DNA of 64,000 nucleotides from Billgrantia antri (GTDB lineage Bacteria; Pseudomonadota; Gammaproteobacteria; Pseudomonadales; Halomonadaceae): contig NZ_JAHYCA010000004.1 in assembly GCF_019430905.1 (NCBI RefSeq), positions 62,001 to 126,000 on the forward strand. Direction: 5' to 3'. The position numbers and the translations under genes were made by a program. This document shows, piece after piece, positions 42,061-51,990 of this stretch. Positions within the stretch are counted from its first letter, which is position 1; each line of letters starts with the position of its first letter. Under the pieces are notes generated by a model. The model ran no database searches, was not told the DNA's origin, and worked only from the letters and a program-made list of their open reading frames with translations.

Positions 42061-43356
42061 TCAGTTCAAGAACGGCGACCATGCGGGCTCCCGCACGTCA
42101 CCTTGTGCCGAAGGCAACCGGTAGGACGCTCGTCCATCGGCCGATACGGCTCCCAACTCCCCGCTTGTACCCTGCTGGGTGGCGAAGATTACCATGGTCC
42201 CGTTGGGTGCAACACTGGGCGATTCCGCCAAACGGGTGTCCGTGAGTCCGACCAGGCGCCCCGAATCCAGATCCTGCCTTGCCACCTGGAATCCGCTGTT
42301 GCCGCGATGGATCATGAACAGGGTCTTTCCGTCCGGGGAGAAGCGACCGCGGGCATTGTAGTTGCCGGTAAAGGTCAGCCGCTCCGCCTCCCCGCTGCCG
42401 AAGCTGTAGCGGTAGATCTGCGGTCCGCCACTGCGATCCGAAGTGAACAGCAGGCTGCGTCCGTCAGGTGCCCAGTCCGGCTCGGTATCGATGCTCGAAT
42501 TGTTTGTAATGCGCTCGAGGTTGCGTGACCCCACGTCCATCACGTAAATGTCAGGCTGGCCATCCTTGGACAGGGTCATGGCCAGGCGCCGTCCATCGGG
42601 CGACCAGGCAGGCGCACCGTTGATGCCCTCGAACGACGTCAACCTGGCTCGTTGCCCCGTGTTCACGTCTTGCACGTAGATCGCCGGCCGCTCGGTCTCG
42701 AAGGAGACGTAGGCCAGACGGCGGCCGTCCGGCGACCAGGCCGGCGAGAGGATCGGCTCGCGCGAATTCAGCACCTGTTGGCTGTTGTGCCCATCGGCAT
42801 CGGCCACGTAGAGGGTGAACTGTGCGTCGTCACCGGTACCCTGGGCAGTGACATAGGCAATGCGGGTAGAGAAGGCCCCGCGGATGCCGGTAATGGCCTC
42901 GAATATCTGGTCGCTGACGAAGTGAGCGACGGCACGCAGTTCATTGGCCCTGCCGGTGACGTTCTCGCCGAGCAAGCGGCGCTGGCCGCTGACGTCCATC
43001 AGTTCATAGCGAATACGGTAGCCCTCCGCACCACGACTGACCTGACCCACGACCATGTAGCGCACGTCGAGCGCACTCCACTGACCGTAACGCACCTGAT
43101 CGCTGGAGCTGGGTCGATCAAACATCGCTTCTCGAGGCAGTGGCTCGAAGAAGCCACTGCGCTGCAGATCCTCACTGATGATCTGGGCCACGTCCTCGGG
43201 CAGCTCCTCACCGTCGGTCGCAAACGGCACGACGGCGATAGGGGTGGCCTGATCGCTGCCACGGGTGATCTCGATGGTCAGGTCGGACTGTGCGTGGGCG
43301 AGCGCGCCGAACATCAGCAGCGCGGCAGCCAGCCATGTGGTCATCAGAGCTTTCAT
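42061..43356 (-). CDS. tolB: Tol-Pal system protein TolB
   Basis: Periplasmic protein of 431 residues. A signal peptide (about 1-22, ending ALAHA) is followed by an N-terminal alpha/beta domain and a six-bladed beta-propeller with repeated [12 protein letters not shown] motifs that bind Pal. Start and tolA stop overlap by one base (TGATG arrangement at 43354-43358), giving coupled translation. Confidence 0.97.
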   Translation of the reverse strand: MKALMTTWLAAALLMFGALAHAQSDLTIEITRGSDQATPIAVVPFATDGEELPEDVAQIISEDLQRSGFFEPLPREAMFDRPSSSDQVRYGQWSALDVRYMVVGQVSRGAEGYRIRYELMDVSGQRRLLGENVTGRANELRAVAHFVSDQIFEAITGIRGAFSTRIAYVTAQGTGDDAQFTLYVADADGHNSQQVLNSREPILSPAWSPDGRRLAYVSFETERPAIYVQDVNTGQRARLTSFEGINGAPAWSPDGRRLAMTLSKDGQPDIYVMDVGSRNLERITNNSSIDTEPDWAPDGRSLLFTSDRSGGPQIYRYSFGSGEAERLTFTGNYNARGRFSPDGKTLFMIHRGNSGFQVARQDLDSGRLVGLTDTRLAESPSVAPNGTMVIFATQQGTSGELGAVSADGRASYRLPSAQGDVREPAWSPFLN

Positions 43357-44639
43357 CAGCGTACATCTCCCGGTGTGAAACGCAGATTGAACTGTCGAAA
43401 ATCACGCTGCGCCGTTGGCGGCAGTTGGCGCAGTTCATTGAACGGTGAGGCGGCTTCAACTGCCTGGATGGCGGAGCGGTCGAAGCTGCTGTCTCCACTA
43501 CTCTGACTAATGGTAGCGCCAAACAACTCCCCCGAGGGCCCGAGCTGGACCTGAACCGTTGCCGAAAGCCCGCCACTGGCGCCGGGCGGGATCACCCAGG
43601 CCTGCTCTACCGCGCGGCGCACCAGGTTGATGAAGCTGTTCGCCGCCTCCTGGCCCTGGCGCGCATTGGCGACTGCATCCGATTCACCCTCAATGGCTCG
43701 GTCGAGCCCCTGGGACGCGGCCTCGGCAGCACGTCGCGCCTCCTCCTCACGCTGGCGGCGGGCTTCCTCTTCGGCACGACGCTGTTCCTCGGCTTCGCGC
43801 TGTCGCTGGGCTTCCTCCTCGCGGCGACGCTGCTCCTCGGCCTCGCGCTGGCGCTGGGCTTCCTCCTCGCGGCGACGCTGCTCCTCGGCCTCGCGCTGAC
43901 GCCGGGCTTCCTCTTCGGCACGACGCTGTTCCTCGGCTTCGCGCTGGCGCCGGGCTTCCTCCTCGCGGCGCCGCTGTTCCTCGGCCTCACGCTGTCGCTG
44001 GGCCTCTTCCTCACGGCGACGCTGCTCCTCCGCTTCTCGCTGGCGTTGCGCCTCGGCCTCCTGCTGTCGACGCGCCTCCTCTTCGGCACGCTGCTGTGCC
44101 TCGAGCTGGCGCTGCCGCTCGGCTTCCGCCGCCGCCTCCTGCTGGCGCTGCCGCTCGGCCTCCTGCTCTTCGCGCTGACGCGCCAGACGTTCGGCTTCTT
44201 CGGCACGTCGCTGCGCTTCCGCCTCGGCAGCCTCACGGGCCTCCTGCAGACGGCGAGCCTCATCCTCTCGCTCCGCCTGCTCTTGCTCTGCCTGGCGGGC
44301 TTGCTCCTCGGCCGCCTGGCGCTCGGCTTCCTCGCGTGCCTGCTCCTCGGCCTCGGCCTGACGTGCCGCTTCCTCCTGACGAGCCTGCTCCTCGGCCTGG
44401 CGGGCCTCGGCGCGCGCACGTGCCTCCTCGGCACGCTGGGCCTGGTCGGTGGTGGTCTCGGTGCTGACCAGCGTCGCCTGGACGATCGAGCTCGTCTCGG
44501 GCTCCGGCTGGCGTTGGGGCAGGCTCACCGTGCTGATCACCACGACTAGCACGTGCAGGCCAAAGGCCAGCAGCGCGGGCACGCCATAGCCGACGCGCCC
44601 GTTGTTCCGGGGGGCGGAGCCCCTCTGACGTCGGGCCAT
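43356..44639 (-). CDS. tolA: Cell envelope integrity protein TolA
   Basis: Inner-membrane protein of 427 residues that spans the periplasm and couples TolQR energy to TolB/Pal. The membrane anchor is at about 20-40 ([21 protein letters not shown]). A long alpha-helical domain (about 65-310) is rich in E, R, Q and A and contains six perfect-length 16-residue repeats at residues 197-292. The C-terminal globular domain (about 330-427) ends in [11 protein letters not shown]. The ATG at 44639 precedes the anchor; a frame extension upstream to 44678 lacks support. Confidence 0.95.
   Translation of the reverse strand: MARRQRGSAPRNNGRVGYGVPALLAFGLHVLVVVISTVSLPQRQPEPETSSIVQATLVSTETTTDQAQRAEEARARAEARQAEEQARQEEAARQAEAEEQAREEAERQAAEEQARQAEQEQAEREDEARRLQEAREAAEAEAQRRAEEAERLARQREEQEAERQRQQEAAAEAERQRQLEAQQRAEEEARRQQEAEAQRQREAEEQRRREEEAQRQREAEEQRRREEEARRQREAEEQRRAEEEARRQREAEEQRRREEEAQRQREAEEQRRREEEAQRQREAEEQRRAEEEARRQREEEARRAAEAASQGLDRAIEGESDAVANARQGQEAANSFINLVRRAVEQAWVIPPGASGGLSATVQVQLGPSGELFGATISQSSGDSSFDRSAIQAVEAASPFNELRQLPPTAQRDFRQFNLRFTPGDVR
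43764..44051. repeat. Six 48-bp tandem repeats within tolA
   Basis: Six consecutive 48-bp units encode 16-residue repeats of the type A[QR][10 protein letters not shown][RA]EEE at TolA residues 197-292, followed by a partial seventh copy. The units differ only slightly, so recent expansion and copy-number variation between strains are likely. Confidence 0.85.
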
Positions 44640-44670
44640 CACGTCTCCTACCTTCCTGATCAAGGGGCTC

Positions 44671-45108
44671 CTAATCACGCGGCGGCGGCTCGGAAATCAA
44701 CCCGACATTGGCCACACCGGCCACCTGCAGGGTGCTCATCAGGTTCACGATTTCGCCATAGGGCACGAAACGATCGCCACGCACCATGACCGGCGTTCCT
44801 GGCTGGCGATCTAGCAGGATGATCACGCGATCGGCCAGCTCATCGAGCTCCACATTGGTCTCCTCGCCGCCGATCGAGAGGAAATACCCTCCTTCGCGAT
44901 CCACCGACACGATGATCGGCTCACGCTCTTCCTGGGTCTCGATCGGCTCGGACGTGACCTGAGGCAGCTCGACCTGTACCCCTTGGGTCAGCATCGGGGC
45001 AGTGATCATGAAGATCACCAGCAGCACGAGCATGACGTCGATGAAGGGAACGACGTTGATCTCGCCCATCGGCTTGCGGCGCCCACTACGGTTGAACGGT
45101 CCATGCAT
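44671..45108 (-). CDS. tolR: Tol-Pal system protein TolR
   Basis: ExbD/TolR-family inner-membrane protein of 145 residues. The single membrane helix (about 20-40, [20 protein letters not shown]) contains the proton-pathway aspartate, and a periplasmic domain follows (about 45-140). It is 12 bases downstream of tolQ and precedes tolA by 31. Confidence 0.96.
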   Translation of the reverse strand: MHGPFNRSGRRKPMGEINVVPFIDVMLVLLVIFMITAPMLTQGVQVELPQVTSEPIETQEEREPIIVSVDREGGYFLSIGGEETNVELDELADRVIILLDRQPGTPVMVRGDRFVPYGEIVNLMSTLQVAGVANVGLISEPPPRD

Positions 45109-45120
45109 GTCGCGACTCCT

Positions 45121-45810
45121 TCAGGCAGCACCGGCTTCGCTGCGACCCTGCAGGTTGCGATGCAGGATGGAGTGGAATTCCTCGGCAAAGTCCTCGTACT
45201 TGCCCAGCATGCGATCGGACTCGGATGAGAGGCGGTTGTAGAAGATGACCGCAGGAATGGCGGCGAAAAGCCCCATCGCAGTGGCAATGAGCGCCTCGGC
45301 GATCCACGGCGCTACGGTAGCCAGCGTGGCCTGCTGAGCCATGGAGAGCGACTGGAATGAGCCCATGATGCCCCACACGGTGCCAAACAGGCCGATATAG
45401 GGACTTGCCGAGGCCACCGTGGCCAGGAACACCAGATGCAGGGTCAGTCGCTCCTCCTCTCGCGACCAGGCCACGCGCATGCTGCGCTGAACCCCGTCGA
45501 GAATGGCTTCGGCACTCTTGGTCTTGGCCATCAGACGATTGAACTCGCGAAAGCCGGCACGAAAGACATGCTCGGCGCCTTGTGTCTCCTGCTCCGACGG
45601 TGTCTCGCGGTAAAGCTCGTTGAGGTCGACTCCCGACCAGAAACGCTCTTCGAAGGACTGGTGGGCCCGGCGTGCCCGACGCATCACGAAAGTGCGCTGG
45701 AAGATCACCACCCAGGAGAGAATCGAACCTATCACCAGGATCAGCATGACCAGCTGCACCACGGTGCTGGCGCTCATGATCAGGTGCGGTATGGACATTG
45801 AGTCGTTCAC
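45121..45810 (-). CDS. tolQ: Tol-Pal system protein TolQ
   Basis: MotA/TolQ/ExbB proton-channel protein of 229 residues with three membrane helices (about 15-40, 130-155 and 165-190); the conserved channel region is [18 protein letters not shown] chose the GTG at 45810 because GAGGA lies five bases before it; the ATG four codons later (45798) has no site at a proper distance. The frame remains open upstream into ybgC, without homology. It starts 23 bases after ybgC. Confidence 0.95.
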   Translation of the reverse strand: MNDSMSIPHLIMSASTVVQLVMLILVIGSILSWVVIFQRTFVMRRARRAHQSFEERFWSGVDLNELYRETPSEQETQGAEHVFRAGFREFNRLMAKTKSAEAILDGVQRSMRVAWSREEERLTLHLVFLATVASASPYIGLFGTVWGIMGSFQSLSMAQQATLATVAPWIAEALIATAMGLFAAIPAVIFYNRLSSESDRMLGKYEDFAEEFHSILHRNLQGRSEAGAA

Positions 45811-45833
45811 GGGCTTCCTCGCTGATCTTGCAG

Positions 45834-46229
45834 TTAACCGTTGAGAACCGCGGCCAGTGCCGGCGGCCAAGGTATGGGTTTGAGACGCACGGCATCCACA
45901 CAGGCGATGTCGACCCGCGCCTCGCATAAGGGTTCCCCGCCGCGCATCACCGATTGAGCGAAGCTCAGCCGGCAGCGGCCGTTCGATTCGACGGCCGCCG
46001 TGACCGACAGTTCGTCGTCGAGACGGGCGGGTTTGGCATAGCGGCACTCCAGGCGGTGCACCACCAGTTGGATGCCGGCTTCGAGCAGTTCGCGCTGGGT
46101 GAGGCCGTGGTGGCGCAGCCACTCGCTACGCGCCCGCTCCATGAACTTGAGGTAGTTGACGTAATAGACGATGCCACCGGCATCGGTATCCTCGATGTAG
46201 ACCCTAAGCGGCAGGCGGAAGTCGCTCAC
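45834..46229 (-). CDS. ybgC: Tol-Pal-associated acyl-CoA thioesterase YbgC
   Basis: Hot-dog-fold thioesterase of 131 residues with the 4-hydroxybenzoyl-CoA thioesterase-type active site [24 protein letters not shown] cut here at its core [14 protein letters not shown], where the first Asp-x-Asp is catalytic. It hydrolyses short or medium acyl-CoA and is linked to phospholipid metabolism. First gene of the tol cluster, overlapping the ruvB 3' end by 4 bases. Confidence 0.94.
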   Translation of the reverse strand: MSDFRLPLRVYIEDTDAGGIVYYVNYLKFMERARSEWLRHHGLTQRELLEAGIQLVVHRLECRYAKPARLDDELSVTAAVESNGRCRLSFAQSVMRGGEPLCEARVDIACVDAVRLKPIPWPPALAAVLNG

Positions 46230-47263
46230 TGACGCACCTCGCCGGACGCTTCCTGGGCCTGCTCGTGCGGCACCAGACCGAAATGCTGCCAGGCCTGGCG
46301 GGTTACCACCCGGCCACGAGCGGTACGCATCATCAGCCCCTGCTGAATCAGATAAGGCTCGATCACGTCCTCGATGGTGTCGCGCTCCTCGCCGATCGCC
46401 GCCGCCAGCGAATCGATGCCGACCGGGCCGCCATCGAACTTCTCGATCATAGCCAGCAGCAGACGACGATCCATGTGATCGAGCCCATGGTGGTCGACGT
46501 GCAGCATGTTCAACGCCTGATCGGCCACATCCGCGTCCACCTGGCCGTTGCCACGCACCTGGGCAAAATCGCGCACCCGGCGTAGCAGCCGGTTGGCAAT
46601 GCGCGGCGTGCCACGAGAGCGGCGTGCCACCTCACGAGCGCCGTCGCGGTCCGCCTCGACGCCGAGCAGCCTCGCCGAGCGGGCCACGATCTCGGTCAAT
46701 TCGTCGATGGCGTAGAACTCCAGACGCTGGACGATGCCGAAGCGGTCGCGCAGGGGCGAGGTGAGCAGCCCCGCACGTGTGGTGGCCCCCACCAGCGTGA
46801 ACGGAGGCAGGTCGAGCTTGATGGAGCGCGCCGCCGGCCCTTCGCCGATGACGATGTCGAGCTGGAAATCCTCCATGGCGGGATAGAGGATCTCCTCCAC
46901 TACTGGAGAAAGCCGATGAATTTCGTCGATGAACAGCACGTCGCCCGGCTGCAGGTTGGTGAGCATGGCGGCGAGATCGCCGGCGCGTTCTAGCACCGGG
47001 CCGGAAGTGGACTTGAGGCCGACGCCCATCTCGGCGGCAATGATGTTGGCGAGCGTGGTCTTGCCCAGGCCGGGAGGACCGAACACCAGGGTGTGATCAA
47101 GACTCTCGTCACGCCCACGTGCCGCGCTGATGAAAATTTCCAACTGTTCGCGGACCCGAGGCTGACCGATGTATTCGGCCAGCCGCTTGGGCCGGATCGC
47201 GTGGTCGACGCGGCTCTCCCCCTCGCGCTCGTCAGCGGCGATCAAACGGTCATTGTGCATCAT
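46226..47263 (-). CDS. ruvB: Holliday junction helicase RuvB
   Basis: Hexameric AAA+ motor that drives branch migration with RuvA. Walker A is GPPGLGKTT, Walker B is FIDEIHR, sensor 1 is VGATTRAG, and the C-terminal winged helix is in the last 80 residues. About 345 residues, as expected. Possible starts are GTG at 47272 and ATG at 47263 or 47260; the ATG at 47263 is preferred as closest to the usual M-x-x-DRLI start, but no strong ribosome binding site decides it. It follows ruvA by about 100 bases. Confidence 0.95.
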   Translation of the reverse strand: MMHNDRLIAADEREGESRVDHAIRPKRLAEYIGQPRVREQLEIFISAARGRDESLDHTLVFGPPGLGKTTLANIIAAEMGVGLKSTSGPVLERAGDLAAMLTNLQPGDVLFIDEIHRLSPVVEEILYPAMEDFQLDIVIGEGPAARSIKLDLPPFTLVGATTRAGLLTSPLRDRFGIVQRLEFYAIDELTEIVARSARLLGVEADRDGAREVARRSRGTPRIANRLLRRVRDFAQVRGNGQVDADVADQALNMLHVDHHGLDHMDRRLLLAMIEKFDGGPVGIDSLAAAIGEERDTIEDVIEPYLIQQGLMMRTARGRVVTRQAWQHFGLVPHEQAQEASGEVRQ

Positions 47264-47365
47264 GTCGAACACTCGCGGCGCTCATGAACTTGCATGATAT
47301 CGTTCCCTCTGTCACCGACAGGCACGCGTGGCAGCAGCGGGCTAGCAGGCGTACCTGCTGCTTTA

Positions 47366-47980
47366 CTAGCTGGCCAGGCGCTTGGTCAGCGCTGCCTTGA
47401 TCATGGCCTCGGTCGAAAGTCCCTCGTCGAGCCCCGAGAGCATCTTTGCCGCCTCGGTGGGCTTGTAACCCAGACTGACCAACGCGGCTTCGGCATCGGC
47501 CAGCGGATCCTGACGCGCCTGCCCCGCACTGGATGCCGTCGAGGGGCCTGCCAGGTCTGTCGCGCCCGGATGCTCCCAGTGGGGAAAACGATCGCGCATC
47601 TCGATAATCAGCCGCTCGGCCGTCTTCTTGCCGACCCCCGGCAGGCGCGTCAATGACTTGACATCATCCTCCATCACGCAGCGGATGAAGGCTGTTTCAT
47701 CCATGCCCGAGAGGATGGCCAAAGCCAGCTTGGGGCCAATACCGTTGACCCGGATTAGAGCGCGGAACAGCGCCCGCTCCTGCTCGCGGGCAAATCCGAA
47801 CAACAGATGGGCATCCTCGCGCACGGTGAGGTGCGTATACAGGGACACTGACTCCCCCACCCCGGGCAGCGCCACCAAGGTCGTCATGGAAGCTTCGAGT
47901 TCGTAGCCGACGCCGGCCACGTCCACCACCAACCAGGGCGGTTGCTTGTCGAGCAGAGTGCCACGCAGGCGTCCGATCAT
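47366..47980 (-). CDS. ruvA: Holliday junction helicase subunit RuvA
   Basis: Tetrameric junction-binding protein of 204 residues that targets RuvB. Domain I (about 1-65) starts [21 protein letters not shown]; domain II has two helix-hairpin-helix motifs ([13 protein letters not shown] and [13 protein letters not shown]); a flexible linker (about 140-155) precedes the RuvB-binding domain III. A promoter candidate overlapping a dyad lies about 55-85 bases upstream. It is 137 bases from ruvC. Confidence 0.97.
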   Translation of the reverse strand: MIGRLRGTLLDKQPPWLVVDVAGVGYELEASMTTLVALPGVGESVSLYTHLTVREDAHLLFGFAREQERALFRALIRVNGIGPKLALAILSGMDETAFIRCVMEDDVKSLTRLPGVGKKTAERLIIEMRDRFPHWEHPGATDLAGPSTASSAGQARQDPLADAEAALVSLGYKPTEAAKMLSGLDEGLSTEAMIKAALTKRLAS

Positions 47981-48035
47981 GGGGGCTCAAAATCCCGGTC
48001 CGAATACATCCAAGGCCGCAGGCCTTCCTGGCGCC

Positions 48036-48064
48036 ACTATACTGGTCGCTCAAGCGGCTGACCA
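48036..48064 (-). promoter_or_regulatory. Putative ruvAB promoter
   Basis: On the minus strand TGGTCA (48059-48064) and TATAGT (48036-48041) are 17 bases apart, about 55 bases upstream of ruvA. The elements overlap the two arms of the dyad at 48041-48066. Confidence 0.4.
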
Positions 48065-48066
48065 GT
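48041..48066. repeat. 7-12-7 inverted repeat over the ruvAB promoter
   Basis: ACTGGTC (48041-48047) and GACCAGT (48060-48066) are perfect inverted repeats with a 12-base spacer. It does not match the usual LexA site (CTGT-8-ACAG). It could be an operator or a leader hairpin. Confidence 0.5.
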
Positions 48067-48117
48067 CTAGAGTAAACGGTGTTCGACAATAATCCCTTTC
48101 AAGCCACGGGGCTACTT

Positions 48118-48657
48118 TCAGGGGCGAAAATCGCGCCACGAGCCGCCACGCCGCCGTGAGCGGTGCCCGCCGAAACTGCCGCGCGTCAGCAGGCCGAGCC
48201 TGGCGTGGGCATGGGTCAGCGCAATGGCCAGGGCATCGGCGGCATCGGCCTGGGGTGAGCCGTCGAGCCCCAGGATCGCCACTACCATATGCTGCACTTG
48301 TGCCTTGGTCGCCCCGCCGCTACCGGTCACCGCCTGCTTGATCTGACGAGGCCCGTACTCACTCACCGGCAGACCATGGTTGGCCGCGCAAACGATCGCC
48401 GCACCGCGTGCCTGGCCCAGCTTGAGTGCAGAGTCCGGATTTTTCGACATGAAGACCTGCTCGATGGCCACCTCGCCGGGGCGATGCTCGCCGATCAGCT
48501 CGGCGAGGCCGGCGTAGATGCGTGCCAGGCGCTGCGGCAAGTCGACGTCCTGCAGGCGAATGCAGCCGCTGGCCACGTAGCGTGGCGTGGGCGTGGCGAC
48601 ATCGAGCACGCCGTAGCCGGTAGTGCGCGAGCCGGGGTCGATGCCGAGAATCAGCAC
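48118..48657 (-). CDS. ruvC: Holliday junction resolvase RuvC
   Basis: Dimeric endonuclease of 179 residues that cuts Holliday junctions. Catalytic acidic residues lie in [19 protein letters not shown] and the [11 protein letters not shown] stretch. I chose the GTG at 48657 because GGAG precedes it at seven bases and the conserved ILGIDPGSR begins three residues later; the open frame upstream to 48867 lacks homology. The C-terminal tail is glycine/arginine-rich and longer than in E. coli RuvC (173). Confidence 0.96.
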   Translation of the reverse strand: MLILGIDPGSRTTGYGVLDVATPTPRYVASGCIRLQDVDLPQRLARIYAGLAELIGEHRPGEVAIEQVFMSKNPDSALKLGQARGAAIVCAANHGLPVSEYGPRQIKQAVTGSGGATKAQVQHMVVAILGLDGSPQADAADALAIALTHAHARLGLLTRGSFGGHRSRRRGGSWRDFRP

Positions 48658-48722
48658 GTCACGCTCCGCATAGGGGAGGTCGAATGCGGAGTCATCCTCT
48701 TTCGCTTCGGTGGCAGCATCGT

Positions 48723-48748
48723 AAAACCGGCGCCGTGTAGGCGCCGGT
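48723..48748 (-). terminator. Intrinsic terminator of aspS
   Basis: A 9-bp GC-rich stem (48726-48734 with 48740-48748), 5-base loop and a following TTTT on the minus strand lie 34 bases beyond the aspS stop. This is the clearest intrinsic terminator in the window and separates aspS from ruvC. Confidence 0.75.
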
Positions 48749-48781
48749 CCGGTACATGCTTGCCGTGGGAAAGCAGGCGCC

Positions 48782-50560
48782 TCACTCCTGCCCTTCCACC
48801 TTGGCCTTCTGGCGCAGGCGAATGCTGAGCTCGCGCAACTGTTCGACGCTGACCTCTCCAGGGGCATCGGTCATCAGACAGGCCGCACTCTGGGTCTTGG
48901 GGAAGGCGATCACTTCTCGGATGGTGCGTGAGCCCGCCATCAGCATGACCAGGCGGTCGAGACCGAAGGCCAGACCGCCATGGGGCGGTGCGCCATAGTG
49001 CAGAGCGTCGAGCAGGAAGCCGAACTTCTCGCGGGCCTCCTCCTCGCCGATACCGAGGATCTCGAACACGGTGCTTTGCATCTGCTGGTCATGGATACGG
49101 ATCGAACCGCCACCCAGCTCGGTACCGTTGAGCACCATGTCGTAGGCCCGCGAGAGCGCCTTGGCTGGGTTGGCCTTGAGCTCCTCGGGGCTGCACGAGG
49201 GCGAGGTGAACGGATGGTGCAGCGGACTGAGGCGGCCACTGTCGTCGGTCTCGAACATGGGGAAATCGACCACCCACAGCGGTGCCCAGTCGCGAGTATA
49301 AAGATTGAGGTCCTCACCCAGCTTGACCCGCAGCGCCCCCAGCGCCTCGTTGACCACATTGGCCTTGTCGGCGCCGAAGAAGACGATGTCGCCATCCTCG
49401 GCACCGATGCGATCGAGCAATTCCTCGATCACGTTCTCCATGAACTTGACGATCGGCGATTGCAAACCCTCGAGACCCTTGGCGCGCTCGTTGACCTTGA
49501 TCCAGGCCAGGCCCTTGGCGCCATAGATGCCGACGAATTTGGTGTAATCGTCGATCACCTTGCGCGACATGCCGGCGCCACCCGGCACCTTGAGCGCCGC
49601 GACGCGACCATCGGCGGCATTGGCCGGGCCGGAAAAAACCTGGAAGTCGACCTGCTTCATCAGGTCGTCGACGTCGACCAGCATCAGCGGGATACGCAGG
49701 TCGGGCTTGTCGGAGCCGTAGCGGTCCATGGCGTCGGCCCAGGTCATGCGCGGGAATTCGGGCAGTTCGACGTCGAGCACGTCCTGGAACAGCTCGCGAA
49801 TCATGGCTTCGGTGACGCCCATGATGTCCGCTTCCTCGACGAAGGAGGCCTCGATGTCGATCTGGGTAAACTCCGGCTGACGGTCGGCGCGCAGGTCCTC
49901 GTCACGGAAGCACTTGGCGATCTGGTAGTAGCGATCGAAGCCCGCCACCATCAGCAGCTGCTTGAACAGCTGCGGCGACTGCGGCAGGGCGAAGAAGCTG
50001 CCCGGATGGGTGCGGCTCGGCACCAGGTAGTCGCGGGCACCTTCCGGGGTGGCACGTGTCAGGATCGGCGTCTCGATGTCGAGAAATCCCTGGCCCTCGA
50101 GGAAGGCGCGCACGTGGTGCGAGATACGCGAGCGCAGGCGCAGTTTCTCGATCATCTCGGGCCGGCGCAGGTCGATGTAGCGGTGCTTGAGACGCACCTC
50201 CTCGCCGACCTTGCCGTGCTCGTCGAGCTGGAACGGCGGCGTGGCCGCCGTGTTCAGCACTTCGACGTCCTTGGCCAGCACCTCGACCATCCCGGTTGGC
50301 ATCTTGGGATTCTGGGTGCCTTCTGGGCGCAGCCGCACGCGACCGGAGATGCGCAGCACGAACTCGCTGCGCGCGCGGTCGGCAGTGGCGAAAGCCTCGG
50401 CGGTATCGGGGTCGACCACGACCTGGGCGATACCGTCGCGATCGCGCATGTCGAGGAAGATCACGCCCCCGTGGTCACGGCGGCGATGCACCCAGCCGCA
50501 CAGGGTGACCGTCTGGTCCACCAGGGTCTCGTTGAGCTGGCCGCAATAATGGCTGCGCAT
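48782..50560 (-). CDS. aspS: Aspartate-tRNA ligase
   Basis: Class IIb aminoacyl-tRNA synthetase of 592 residues. An N-terminal OB-fold anticodon-binding domain (about 1-105; [20 protein letters not shown]) is followed by the catalytic core with motif 2 ([18 protein letters not shown]) and motif 3 ([13 protein letters not shown]), interrupted by the bacterial GAD insertion (about 290-415). Length matches E. coli AspRS (590). It lies 54 bases downstream of the FmdB gene. Confidence 0.98.
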   Translation of the reverse strand: MRSHYCGQLNETLVDQTVTLCGWVHRRRDHGGVIFLDMRDRDGIAQVVVDPDTAEAFATADRARSEFVLRISGRVRLRPEGTQNPKMPTGMVEVLAKDVEVLNTAATPPFQLDEHGKVGEEVRLKHRYIDLRRPEMIEKLRLRSRISHHVRAFLEGQGFLDIETPILTRATPEGARDYLVPSRTHPGSFFALPQSPQLFKQLLMVAGFDRYYQIAKCFRDEDLRADRQPEFTQIDIEASFVEEADIMGVTEAMIRELFQDVLDVELPEFPRMTWADAMDRYGSDKPDLRIPLMLVDVDDLMKQVDFQVFSGPANAADGRVAALKVPGGAGMSRKVIDDYTKFVGIYGAKGLAWIKVNERAKGLEGLQSPIVKFMENVIEELLDRIGAEDGDIVFFGADKANVVNEALGALRVKLGEDLNLYTRDWAPLWVVDFPMFETDDSGRLSPLHHPFTSPSCSPEELKANPAKALSRAYDMVLNGTELGGGSIRIHDQQMQSTVFEILGIGEEEAREKFGFLLDALHYGAPPHGGLAFGLDRLVMLMAGSRTIREVIAFPKTQSAACLMTDAPGEVSVEQLRELSIRLRQKAKVEGQE

Positions 50561-50614
50561 GTCGTATCCTGTATTCGTTAAGCGTTGTCTATGGAATGGT
50601 AGATATCGGTACGG

Positions 50615-50884
50615 TCAGGCCGCGGCGCCGTCCTTCGCCGGCGCCTTGCTCCCCTTGCCTTCTCCGCCGCCGCCCGAGTCGCCGGCCAGGTTCTTCTTGC
50701 TGCCGGACTTGAAGTCGGTCTCGTACCAGCCGCCGCCGGCCAGACGGAAGCCCGCCGCGGAAACCAGGCGGCCGAGGGCCGGTGCTTCGCAGGCAGGACA
50801 GTCGGTCAGGGGCGCGGCGCTCAGCTTCTGGAGCTTCTCCAGACGATGGCCGCAGGCCTTGCACTGATATTCATAGATGGGCAT
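50615..50884 (-). CDS. FmdB family zinc-ribbon protein
   Basis: Small protein of 89 residues. The N-terminal zinc ribbon (about 1-45) starts MPIYEYQCKACGH and has a second CxxC pair in DCPACEAP. The C-terminal half is glycine/lysine-rich and disordered. FmdB-type proteins are thought to be regulatory, but the role of this widespread aspS-linked form is unknown. On the minus strand TATACT (50975-50980), divergent from hprA, is a possible -10 for this gene and aspS. Confidence 0.88.
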   Translation of the reverse strand: MPIYEYQCKACGHRLEKLQKLSAAPLTDCPACEAPALGRLVSAAGFRLAGGGWYETDFKSGSKKNLAGDSGGGGEGKGSKAPAKDGAAA

Positions 50885-51039
50885 GGTTCAATTCACTCCT
50901 GATTCGACAGCGCGCAACCAACGGCGATATAGGGTCGAGCAGCGCACTTTCCAAGCCTGCCGTGAAAGCCCGATAGTATAACGTGCCTGGCAAGGCCTGT
51001 CCCAGCCCTGCCGCGGCGAACCAACACAAGGAATCCAGC

Positions 51040-51987
51040 ATGAAAGCCGTGATACTCGATGCCGCCAGCCTGGGCCCTGACGTCGACCTTGCGCCCATCC
51101 GGGAGCAGGTCGGCACGCTCGAGGTTCACCAGACCAGCACCACTGAGCAGAGCCGCGAACGTCTGGCCGGCGCGCAGGTGGCCATCGTCAACAAGGTCGT
51201 GCTCGATACTGGCACCCTCGAGGCGCTGCCTGAGCTCAAGCTGATCTGCGTGCTGGCCACCGGCACCAACAACATCGACATGCCAACCGCCGAGCGCCTG
51301 GGAATCGAGGTGCGCAACGTCACGGCCTACGGTACCGCCAGCGTGGCCCAGCACACGCTGATGCTGATTCTCGCCCTGGCCAATCGTCTGCCGCTCTACC
51401 AGCGTGACGTGGCGGCCGGACGCTGGAACGAGAGCCCGTTCTTCTGCCTGATGAACCACGGAACGCTGCAGCTCGAAGGCAAACACCTGGTCATCGTCGG
51501 CCAGGGCGAACTGGGCAGCCGCGTCGCGGCTCTGGCCGAAGCCTTCGGCATGCGCGTGACTTTTGCCGCCCGCCCCGGCAACGAAGCCGCCGACAGCCGT
51601 CCCGGTATCGCCGAACTCGCCCCCGAAGCCGACGTAATCAGCCTGCATTGTCCGCTCACCGAGGCCACCCGCCACCTGATCGGCGTCGGCCTGCTCGCCC
51701 ATCTCAAGCCCGAGGCTCTGCTGGTGAACTGCGCCCGCGGCGGCATCATCGACGAGGAATCGGCACTTGCCGCACTGCGTGAAGGCCGGCTAGGAGGCCT
51801 CGGCGTCGACGTGCTGCCAACGGAACCGCCACGGGAGGGACACCCACTGCTCGACGCCCTGAGCGAACCATTGAACCTGATCGTGACACCGCACAGCGCC
51901 TGGATCACCCCGGAAGCACGCCAGCGCATCGTCGCACTCACCGGCGACAACCTGCACCGCTGGAAAGCCCAGCGGGATGGAGCCTGA
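51040..51987 (+). CDS. D-2-hydroxyacid dehydrogenase, hydroxypyruvate reductase type
   Basis: NAD(P)-dependent dehydrogenase of 315 residues. The Rossmann motif is VGQGELGSRVAALAEAFG, and the catalytic Arg, Glu and His are in NCARGGIIDE, the stretch near LPTEPP and PHSAW. The pattern LMNHGTLQLEGKHL and overall length fit glycerate dehydrogenase/hydroxypyruvate reductase (HprA). The ATG at 51040 has an AAGGA site. It is followed after 3 bases by a PfkB kinase and then a nucleoside hydrolase, so its substrate may instead relate to that pathway. Confidence 0.87.
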   Translation: MKAVILDAASLGPDVDLAPIREQVGTLEVHQTSTTEQSRERLAGAQVAIVNKVVLDTGTLEALPELKLICVLATGTNNIDMPTAERLGIEVRNVTAYGTASVAQHTLMLILALANRLPLYQRDVAAGRWNESPFFCLMNHGTLQLEGKHLVIVGQGELGSRVAALAEAFGMRVTFAARPGNEAADSRPGIAELAPEADVISLHCPLTEATRHLIGVGLLAHLKPEALLVNCARGGIIDEESALAALREGRLGGLGVDVLPTEPPREGHPLLDALSEPLNLIVTPHSAWITPEARQRIVALTGDNLHRWKAQRDGA

Positions 51988-51990
51988 CTT

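Noticed and set aside
43764..44051. Tandem repeat considered as a CRISPR array
   Set aside because: The units are contiguous, in frame and encode the TolA helix; there are no unique spacers and no cas genes.
48041..48066. LexA (SOS) box upstream of ruvA
   Set aside because: The dyad arms are ACTGGTC/GACCAGT with a 12-base spacer and do not fit the CTGT-8-ACAG pattern of gammaproteobacterial LexA sites.
48980..50581. A 533-codon open frame on the plus strand opposite aspS
   Set aside because: aspS is unmistakable on the minus strand, and the antisense frame has no recognisable domain or ribosome binding site.
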